Positions 1 to 5,315 of a DNA stretch of 5,315 bases are shown one piece after another; the stretch's first letter is position 1; the number at the start of each line of letters is the position of its first letter. Source of the DNA: a bacterium (lineage in GTDB: Bacteria; Patescibacteriota; Patescibacteriia; Patescibacteriales; JAGXOH01); the NCBI GenBank assembly GCA_021106995.1, contig JAIOTG010000062.1:1-5315 (forward strand), read 5' to 3'. The position numbers were made by a program, and so were the translations under genes. Under the pieces are notes generated by a model. That model worked only from the letters and a program-made list of their open reading frames with translations, was not told where the DNA came from and ran no database searches.

Positions 1-39
1 CAATCATTTATATATCTTATTTTTTTTAATTTTAACATA

Positions 40-67
40 AAAAAAGATAAATTGAAACTTTTAAGTT
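40..67 (-). terminator. Weak candidate terminator after the operon
   Basis: Directly after (and overlapping) the last stop codon, the minus strand has a 4-bp stem AACT/AGTT (67-64 with 59-56) and, some ten bases further on, a run of seven T residues (46-40). The stem is short, has a single G-C pair and is not adjacent to the T-run, so it is a poor intrinsic terminator. The remaining flank to position 1 is AT-rich with no gene, and true termination may lie outside the window. Confidence 0.2.
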
Positions 68-1352
68 ATTCTAATCTTAGGGCTGTTATTGGGTCCATTT
101 CAGCTGCTTTTTTGGCAGGATAAAGACCGAACATTACCCCAAAAAAAATGGAAAAAATAAAGGCGGTTATAAGAGATTTTAGGGGAATCGAAAATGCCCA
201 GGCAAGTCCGTAATAACTTGCTCCTTTGGAAATTAAATAAGAGATTCCAGCGCCTATAATTATCCCAATGATTCCCCCTAAAAGAGTTATTATTATTGAT
301 TCTATCAAAAACTGTATTAGAATATCTCCTTTTTGAGCTCCAACTGCTTTTCTGAGACCGATTTCTGAGGTCCTTTCATTAACAATAACATACATTATGT
401 TCATAATTCCAACTCCCCCAACAACCAGTGATATTCCTACTATAGCTAATAATAATATAGTGATTGCACTAGTTATAATATCTAACATATTAATCATCTC
501 ATCCATGGTTGTAACTCTGAAATCGTCTTTATTGACATCTAATTTTTCAGTTTTTTCATTATAGGGAGCTTCTATGTTGTGATTATTTCTTAGAATTGCT
601 CTCATTTTTTCAGCCGTTTTATCTCCTTCTTCTGTGTTTTTAAGTTTATGAACCATATAGGTTACATAATCTATCCCCATTAATTTTTTTTGTAAGGTTT
701 TTATGGGAACATAAACATAGTTATCAAAATCCATAGTAAAAACTGAACCTCTTTCCTTTGTGACCCCTATTACTCTATATTTAGAGTCAGCTATTTTTAT
801 CCATTTTCCTAAAGCATCTGATTCTCCAAAGAGTTCTTCTTTTATTTTTAAGCCTATAACCGTAACCTGAGCTAGTGATTTATTTTCGTCTTCAGTATAA
901 AACCTACCTTTATCAATCTCGGTTTTATCTATATTAATAAAAGAGGCATTAGTTCCCATTAAGAAGGTCTTTTTTCTTTGGCTTGAATAGCTAATTTGTT
1001 TTTGGCTTAGTATGGCTGAATAACCTCCTGATATATTGGGTAGCCTGTTAATGTCTTCCATGTCTTCTAGGCTTAAAGTTGTAATTTGAACTCCAGTAGC
1101 CAGGCCGGCGGCTGAGTCTTGTTCTCCGGCCATCCCGGATTTACTAGTAGGAATTTTTATTTCTGTTTGTATAATATCAGTCCCAAAAGATTCCACTTCT
1201 GAAAGGATTAATCTTTCTATGGCGGCGCCTGCTGAAAAGACAATTATAATAGCAGCTATTCCTATGACTATACCCAAAACAGTAAGGCTGGTTCTCACCT
1301 TGTTAGAACTTAGGGATGTTATTGAATTTTTTATTGAGTAAACAATATCCAT
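66..1352 (-). CDS. MacB/FtsX-family ABC transporter permease, second copy
   Basis: This 428-residue paralogue of the preceding permease has the same four-helix plan: helix at about 22-45, extracytoplasmic domain at about 46-290, then helices at about 293-322, 343-374 and 390-412. Shared signatures are NKVRTSLTVLGIVIGIAA, GGVGIMNIMYV, RTSEIGLRKAVGA (327-339) and GLYPAKKAAEMDPITALRLE at the C-terminus. The extracytoplasmic domain differs more: an Ala/Gly/Ser-rich loop at about 70-88 replaces the shorter Pro-containing loop of the first copy, and the ISPG after the first strand is absent. ITTLSLED, LFGESDALGKWIKI and the Arg-Gly motif near 201 (KERGSVF) are retained. It is the last gene of the operon, 14 bases after the first permease stop, with no Shine-Dalgarno sequence in the AT-only-like spacer. 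It most likely forms a heterodimer with the first copy; two separate homodimers sharing one ATPase remain possible. Confidence 0.95.
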   Translation of the reverse strand: MDIVYSIKNSITSLSSNKVRTSLTVLGIVIGIAAIIIVFSAGAAIERLILSEVESFGTDIIQTEIKIPTSKSGMAGEQDSAAGLATGVQITTLSLEDMEDINRLPNISGGYSAILSQKQISYSSQRKKTFLMGTNASFINIDKTEIDKGRFYTEDENKSLAQVTVIGLKIKEELFGESDALGKWIKIADSKYRVIGVTKERGSVFTMDFDNYVYVPIKTLQKKLMGIDYVTYMVHKLKNTEEGDKTAEKMRAILRNNHNIEAPYNEKTEKLDVNKDDFRVTTMDEMINMLDIITSAITILLLAIVGISLVVGGVGIMNIMYVIVNERTSEIGLRKAVGAQKGDILIQFLIESIIITLLGGIIGIIIGAGISYLISKGASYYGLAWAFSIPLKSLITAFIFSIFFGVMFGLYPAKKAAEMDPITALRLE

Positions 1353-1366
1353 AGAAAAATAAAAAT

Positions 1367-2611
1367 TTATTCATATCTTAGAGCTTCTATTGGACTCAAA
1401 TCCGACGCTTTTTTAGCTGGGTAAAGTCCAAATATTAAACCTATACCCATGGATACGCCCAGGCCCAAAAGGATAGACATAAGAGAGACGGAAAATTCCC
1501 AGTTATATCCTAGGCCATTGATTGTCAATGAGGTTAAGTAGGATATGATTATTCCTATTATCATACCAATAATTCCCCCTACCGATGTTATTATTATAGT
1601 TTCAACCAGAAATTGTCCTACTATGTTGCCATTGTTGGCGCCTATTGATTTTCTAAGTCCTATTTCCTTAGTTCTTTTAGTTACATTAACGAGCATTATA
1701 TTCATTATACCAATACCACCAACAAATAAGGAAAGGGCTGCCATGGCAGTTAAAAAGTAGCGGAGAGCATTTGTAATAGTGGTTACTATATTTAAAGCAT
1801 CCTCACTACTTCTAACTGTAAAGTCATCACTGTCTCCGCTTGAATCTTCAATTTTATGCCTATCTCTTAGAAGCATTCCTATTCTTTCCCTGGCTTGATC
1901 AATTTTATTTTCTTCTACCTCTGTCCTTATCATATCAACATAGTCTACCCCTTTTATTATTTTTTGCATTGTTTTTACCGGTATTAGTATTTGATCATCA
2001 TAATTTTGAAAAACTACCGTGCCTCTTTCTTCTAAGATGCCTATAATTTTAAAAGGGTGATTTTGTATCTTAATAGTTTCTCCTAGGGCTCTAGATTCCC
2101 CAAAAAGTTCTTTTTTTACAGTGCTTCCTAAAATAGCTACTTTTGAGATGTCTTTTTCTTGCCTTTCGGTAAAAAAGTTTCCTTCGCTGATTTTTCCTTT
2201 TTCAACTTCAAGATATCCCACTGTTGTTCCTTTGACAGAGGTTGAATATCCCGAGGATCCCCAAGTGACATTAGCATTTTCATTGCTATAAACAACCATT
2301 TCTTTGACCTCGTCAATTTCTTTTTTTATAGCTAAGGCGTCTTCATAAGTTAGTGTAGTAATTACTATTCCCATCATAGAGGTGGGGGGACCACTGTCGT
2401 CTGATTTTCCAGGGGAAATACCAACCTTGTCAGTGCACAAGCTTTCTATTTCTGATAAAATTAAACTTTGTGCTCCGGCTCCAATTGCCATTATTATTAA
2501 AACAGAGGCTACTCCGATAATAATACCGAGCATAGTTAAAAAGCTTCTAGCTTTGTTGTAAAAAATAGAATTAAAAGAAGTCGTGATATATTGTCTTAGC
2601 AATGGAAACAT
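1367..2611 (-). CDS. MacB/FtsX-family ABC transporter permease, first copy
   Basis: This 414-residue membrane protein has the MacB topology: transmembrane helix at about 22-45, a large extracytoplasmic domain (about 46-280), then three helices at about 283-308, 333-360 and 373-397. Family hallmarks are RSFLTMLGIIIGVAS at the first helix, GGIGIMNIMLV in helix 2, the cytoplasmic RTKEIGLRKSIGA (313-325) that contacts the ATPase, and the C-terminal GLYPAKKASDLSPIEALRYE. The extracytoplasmic domain contains the MacB_PCD-like elements LFGESRALGETIKI and IPVKTMQ. No ATPase is fused, unlike E. coli MacB. A Cys (residue 60, ESLCTD) stands where relatives, including the second copy, usually have Gly. 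The gene starts 9 bases after the ATPase stop; the spacer is only A and T, with no Shine-Dalgarno sequence. It is a clear paralogue of the next gene and probably pairs with it. Substrate unknown. Confidence 0.95.
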   Translation of the reverse strand: MFPLLRQYITTSFNSIFYNKARSFLTMLGIIIGVASVLIIMAIGAGAQSLILSEIESLCTDKVGISPGKSDDSGPPTSMMGIVITTLTYEDALAIKKEIDEVKEMVVYSNENANVTWGSSGYSTSVKGTTVGYLEVEKGKISEGNFFTERQEKDISKVAILGSTVKKELFGESRALGETIKIQNHPFKIIGILEERGTVVFQNYDDQILIPVKTMQKIIKGVDYVDMIRTEVEENKIDQARERIGMLLRDRHKIEDSSGDSDDFTVRSSEDALNIVTTITNALRYFLTAMAALSLFVGGIGIMNIMLVNVTKRTKEIGLRKSIGANNGNIVGQFLVETIIITSVGGIIGMIIGIIISYLTSLTINGLGYNWEFSVSLMSILLGLGVSMGIGLIFGLYPAKKASDLSPIEALRYE

Positions 2612-2620
2612 TTTTTATTT

Positions 2621-3292
2621 TTATTTTTCTGTTATTTTTCCATCTTCAATTTTAATAGTCCTTTCAGTATAGTTAGTGGTTCTAGGATCATGAGTAACTA
2701 AAATAATAGTATTTCCTTCTTGATTTAACCTTTTTAATATCTCCATTATTTGAGTACTTGATTTAGAGTCTAGATTGCCAGTTGGTTCATCGGCAAATAT
2801 AATAGAGGGTTTATTAACTAAAGCTCTTGCAATTGCCACTCTTTGTTTTTGACCACCTGATATTTGATTAGGAAAATAATTAAGTCTTTCTCCTAAGCCG
2901 ACATTTTCGAGGACTTTTTTAGCTCTTTCGTTCATGTTTTTTTTATTTTCAGAATAACCCAAGGGAAGTTTTACATTATCCAGAACTGTCATTCTTGGAA
3001 GAAGATTAAAGTTTTGGAAAATAAAGCCAATTTTTTTATTGCGGAGCAAAGCCATTTTTTTATCGTCTAATTTACTAACGTCTTCGTTTTCAAACATATA
3101 GGTTCCGGATGAAGGTCTTTCTAGTAATCCTAAAATATGCATAAGAGTTGACTTTCCTGATCCTGAAGGGCCTATTATTGAGATAAATTCCCCTTTTTTT
3201 ATAGTAAAATCAAGCCCTTCTAGGACTTTAGTAACCATTGACTCATTACCGTACTCCTTTTTTAAATTTTTAACAAAGATTAAGTCGTTCAT
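2621..3292 (-). CDS. ABC transporter ATP-binding protein, MacB/LolD/YknY type
   Basis: This 223-residue cytoplasmic ATPase hydrolyses ATP to drive the two permeases downstream. All nucleotide-binding motifs are present: adenine-stacking Tyr near residue 14 (KKEYGNES), Walker A GPSGSGKST at 41-49, Q-loop Gln93 in GFIFQNFNLLPRMTV, signature ISGGQKQRVAIARAL at 144-158 (Ile in place of the common Leu), Walker B IIFADEPTGNLD at 164-175 with catalytic Glu169, and H-loop His201 in VTHD. The FQNFNLLP and DEPTGNLDS signatures place it in the MacB/LolD/YknY branch. Length is normal for a stand-alone ATPase of this group, whereas E. coli MacB has this domain fused to its permease. The ATG follows the adaptor TAA with no gap (TAAATG), which suggests translational coupling. 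The only GGAGG nearby (3321-3325) is about 28 bases upstream of the start, too far to act as an ordinary ribosome binding site. It looks fully active. Confidence 0.97.
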   Translation of the reverse strand: MNDLIFVKNLKKEYGNESMVTKVLEGLDFTIKKGEFISIIGPSGSGKSTLMHILGLLERPSSGTYMFENEDVSKLDDKKMALLRNKKIGFIFQNFNLLPRMTVLDNVKLPLGYSENKKNMNERAKKVLENVGLGERLNYFPNQISGGQKQRVAIARALVNKPSIIFADEPTGNLDSKSSTQIMEILKRLNQEGNTIILVTHDPRTTNYTERTIKIEDGKITEK

Positions 3293-5191
3293 TTATTCAA
3301 TATAAGTTATAACTTCTTCTCCTCCCTCTAATCCAGATATTATCTGAGTGTTACCATCATCTCCTCTTAGGCCAGTTTCTACTTTTCTCTCAACTGCTTT
3401 TCCGTTTTTTAAGATTCGAACGATTTTTTCATCATCACCTTTTTTTATAATGGCTCTGCTCGGAATTGAGAGTACATTCTTTAATTGGTTTGTATTAATA
3501 ATTATATTTGCAGTCATGCCTGGTTTAACGCCATTTAAAGCAATTTTTTCCTCGTCAAAATATATAAGTACTTCATAATAAACAACATCTTGTATTATTG
3601 TTTCGGCTGGCTTAATGGAGTCTACTTTTCCTGTAAACTCTTTTTCTTCACCAAACGCATCAAGGGTAATAATAACTTTATCTCCTTTATTTATTTTAGT
3701 AATATCAACTTCGGAAATATTTACTTCTATCTTGTATTTGTTTTCGTTAAGTATTTCAATAACAGGAGAGTTAGGAGGAACCTGTTCCCCTTCTTCATAG
3801 TTTATTTTAGTTACTCTTCCGTTTATGGGTGATTTAATAACGCTTTTACTTATTTTATCGTTTAGCAATTTAATTGAAGCTATAACTTTTTCTATGTCTG
3901 CTTCTGCTAATTCAATATCCTCTAATCTAGTAGAGGCCTGTATTTGTTTTAATCTACTTTTACTTACTTCCCAAGCTTGTTTAGCTGTTTTTATTTGATT
4001 TTGAGAGGTTGTTATTTGTTTTTCTCCGTTAATTTGAGCACTTTCCAGGGCATTTTCGGCAGACCTAATAGCATCGTCTAAATTAACTTGAGCCTGCTTT
4101 AGATTATTTTCTGCACTGTTTATATTTAAATCATAAGAGATATAAGCTGATTCTAATGAGTGTTTAATGCTTTGAATTGATCCTATATTTGTGTTTACAT
4201 TGGTTATTTGAGAATTTATTGTGGTTTTATGAGTATTTAAAATAGTTGAAGTAAAAGAAGATGTTGTAACTGAATTTTCCAAGGTTTTATAACAATAATT
4301 TAGAGCATCCATGGTTTTATTAAGAGCGTTTAGAGTGCTTAAAACTGCTTCTTGGACATTCTCTTTACTGTTGTCTTGATTAACTTTTATATAATTTTGA
4401 TTGGCCTTTGTTTTTAAAACAAGACTTTCTTCATATAGTATTTCTGTTTGAGTTAAATGGTTTGGATTTTTTACTCCTAAAACTGATAATCTTTTTAAAT
4501 CTTCATCATTAATAATTTCGTCTATTTCGTCTAAAGCTGTGTTTATTACAGATAAAGAATAAAAAACATTAGATAGAGCTAATTCTTTGTTTTTATTTAT
4601 ACTTTGTTGATAACTTTTTTTTGTTTTTTCTAGGCTGTCTTTGGCTGTTTGAATTGATTGTTCGTAGTTTGTCAATGTGTCAGCGCTATCGTCTAATAAA
4701 TTATTTAAAGTTTTTTTGGCTTGTTTTACGGTGTTTTCTGTGGTTTTTTTTATTTCAGTTAGATTTTTTAAGGAAGAATTATATTCTTCTTCGGCCTGTG
4801 ATGCTTGTTTTTCCACCACCCTTATATCCTCTTCCTGTTCCCCTGCTTTGAGTTTTTTAAGTTTAGCCTCAGCTGCCTTGAGGCTGGCAAGAGCTTCTTG
4901 TTTTTGTATCTCTAAATATTCATGATCCAGCTCCATTAAAGTTTGGGTGGCAGTTATTTGTTCGTTTACGTTAATCCAATTTTTCTTTAGTTTTCCTCCT
5001 TGTTCAAAACTTAAGCTAATTTCTTTATTAGCTTTAACTTTTCCAGTTTCTTGGACTGTTTGTGTTAAATTCATTGTTTCGGCTTTTACAGTTTCATATT
5101 TGGGTCCCGCGTCTTTTTTGAAAAAGAGAAAATAACTGGCTCCTCCACCAATGATTAAGATTAAAATTGTTATAATAATAATTTTTTTCAT
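3293..5191 (-). CDS. HlyD/MacA-like efflux adaptor (membrane fusion protein) with very long helical hairpin
   Basis: This 632-residue protein is the extracytoplasmic adaptor of the ABC exporter encoded downstream. Residues 3-24 form one hydrophobic segment after MKK, a signal anchor, with no lipobox Cys. The first half of a lipoyl (biotinyl-like) domain lies at about 45-92 (ETGKVKANKEISLSFEQGG). Helical, heptad-like sequence rich in Lys, Glu, Gln and Ala spans about 93-445. The second lipoyl half follows at about 449-482 (VIKSPINGRVTKINYEEGEQ), then a beta-barrel at about 485-570 (including VKPGMTANI) and a membrane-proximal domain at about 571-632 (LSIPSRAI). This order is that of MacA/YknX. 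Those proteins usually have about 370-400 residues, so roughly 230 extra residues lie in the helical part. It is the first gene of the operon and its TAA touches the ATPase ATG. The start is chosen because the anchor begins directly after it; no clear Shine-Dalgarno sequence precedes it. The family is secure; substrate and outer partner are unknown. Confidence 0.93.
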   Translation of the reverse strand: MKKIIIITILILIIGGGASYFLFFKKDAGPKYETVKAETMNLTQTVQETGKVKANKEISLSFEQGGKLKKNWINVNEQITATQTLMELDHEYLEIQKQEALASLKAAEAKLKKLKAGEQEEDIRVVEKQASQAEEEYNSSLKNLTEIKKTTENTVKQAKKTLNNLLDDSADTLTNYEQSIQTAKDSLEKTKKSYQQSINKNKELALSNVFYSLSVINTALDEIDEIINDEDLKRLSVLGVKNPNHLTQTEILYEESLVLKTKANQNYIKVNQDNSKENVQEAVLSTLNALNKTMDALNYCYKTLENSVTTSSFTSTILNTHKTTINSQITNVNTNIGSIQSIKHSLESAYISYDLNINSAENNLKQAQVNLDDAIRSAENALESAQINGEKQITTSQNQIKTAKQAWEVSKSRLKQIQASTRLEDIELAEADIEKVIASIKLLNDKISKSVIKSPINGRVTKINYEEGEQVPPNSPVIEILNENKYKIEVNISEVDITKINKGDKVIITLDAFGEEKEFTGKVDSIKPAETIIQDVVYYEVLIYFDEEKIALNGVKPGMTANIIINTNQLKNVLSIPSRAIIKKGDDEKIVRILKNGKAVERKVETGLRGDDGNTQIISGLEGGEEVITYIE

Positions 5192-5235
5192 ATTTATATA
5201 GTCTTAATTTTTTATAATATTAAAAATAACACAAA

Positions 5236-5255
5236 GATATAATTTTTTTTATACC
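5236..5255. repeat. Imperfect inverted repeat at the expected transcription start (possible operator)
   Basis: On the minus strand the arms GGTATAA and TTATATC flank six A residues. They pair at six of seven positions, and the remaining pair is a G-T wobble. The repeat begins 4 bases downstream of the -10 hexamer, overlapping the expected start of transcription, where repressors often bind. It could also form a weak RNA hairpin in the leader. In DNA this AT-rich such repeats arise by chance, so operator function is only a suggestion. Confidence 0.25.
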
Positions 5256-5259
5256 TTTT

Positions 5260-5289
5260 ATTGTACCATATTTTATGAGAAGTCAACAA
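5260..5289 (-). promoter_or_regulatory. Probable sigma70-type promoter with extended -10
   Basis: Reading the minus strand, TACAAT (5265-5260) is a good -10 hexamer and is preceded by TGG, giving the extended -10 form TGnTACAAT. Upstream, TTGACT (5286-5281) resembles -35 TTGACA but leaves a short 15-base spacer; TTGTTG (5289-5284) gives 18 bases with a poorer match. The extended -10 may compensate. Transcription would start near 5253, giving an untranslated leader of about 60 bases before the adaptor ATG. It is the only convincing promoter upstream of the four tightly packed genes, so it probably drives all of them. Confidence 0.6.
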
Positions 5290-5315
5290 TAGGGGGTATT
5301 TTTTAGAGGATTAAG

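Noticed and set aside
13..49. Imperfect hairpin TATCTT/AAGATA in the 3' flank as a terminator
   Set aside because: The arms are 25 bases apart, the pairing is mostly A-T with mismatches, and similar pairings are expected by chance in such AT-rich DNA.
1545..2046. Plus-strand open frames inside the first permease gene (1545-1760 and 1840-2046)
   Set aside because: They are antisense shadows of a well-supported permease gene, and their Ile/Pro- or Leu/Phe-rich translations reflect membrane codons read backwards.
3348..5135. Several plus-strand open frames of 61-82 codons opposite the adaptor gene
   Set aside because: All lie antisense to one continuous 632-codon gene with clear domains, show no family motifs, and overlap one another in different frames.
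66..5191. Use of an alternative genetic code (UGA as Gly or Trp, as in some CPR lineages and mycoplasmas)
   Set aside because: All four proteins are full-length under the standard code with normal Gly and Trp at conserved places, and each ends in TAA at the expected family C-terminus.
5209..5226. Inverted repeat TTTTTA/TAAAAA in the adaptor leader
   Set aside because: It consists only of A and T with a six-base loop; there is no sequence complexity to separate it from background.
5213..5243. Two TATAAT matches on the plus strand (5213-5218 and 5238-5243) as divergent promoters
   Set aside because: Neither has a credible -35 element at 16-18 bases and the region is nearly pure A/T, so perfect hexamers are expected by chance.

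Overview
The window is AT-rich (about a third G+C by eye) and holds one compact four-gene operon, entirely on the minus strand, plus short flanks. The proteins are rich in Lys, Ile, Asn and Glu. All four genes end in TAA and read through in the standard code. An oversized HlyD/MacA-like adaptor, a stand-alone MacB-type ATPase and two MacB-type permeases, packed with 0-14 bp spacers, best fit a Candidate Phyla Radiation (Patescibacteria, Parcubacteria-like) genome. That placement is inferred from style; no taxonomic marker gene is present, and another AT-rich bacterium is possible.

Layout in transcription order, right to left: upstream region with a likely promoter (about 5260-5289) and an inverted repeat at the expected transcription start (5236-5255); membrane-anchored periplasmic/extracytoplasmic adaptor (5191-3293); ABC ATPase (3292-2621), whose ATG directly abuts the adaptor stop; first MacB-like permease (2611-1367); second, paralogous MacB-like permease (1352-66); AT-rich 3' flank (65-1) with only a weak terminator candidate. 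No gene-free stretch exceeds 124 bases.

The genes should work as one machine: an ATPase dimer drives two FtsX/MacB-fold permeases, most simply a heterodimer, and the adaptor sits on their extracytoplasmic face. The closest well-known designs are MacAB of Gram-negative bacteria (ATPase fused to permease, homodimeric, with TolC) and YknXYZ of Bacillus (separate adaptor, ATPase and permease). The substrate cannot be read from the sequence; peptide, lipid or toxic-compound export are all possible.

The points most worth a second look are the adaptor's very long helical region with an unassigned middle segment, two copies of one short hairpin motif about 300 residues apart in it, the diverged permease pair, and the lack of recognisable Shine-Dalgarno sequences before all four genes. 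I see no CRISPR array, mobile element, tRNA or rRNA, and no clearly new type of system.
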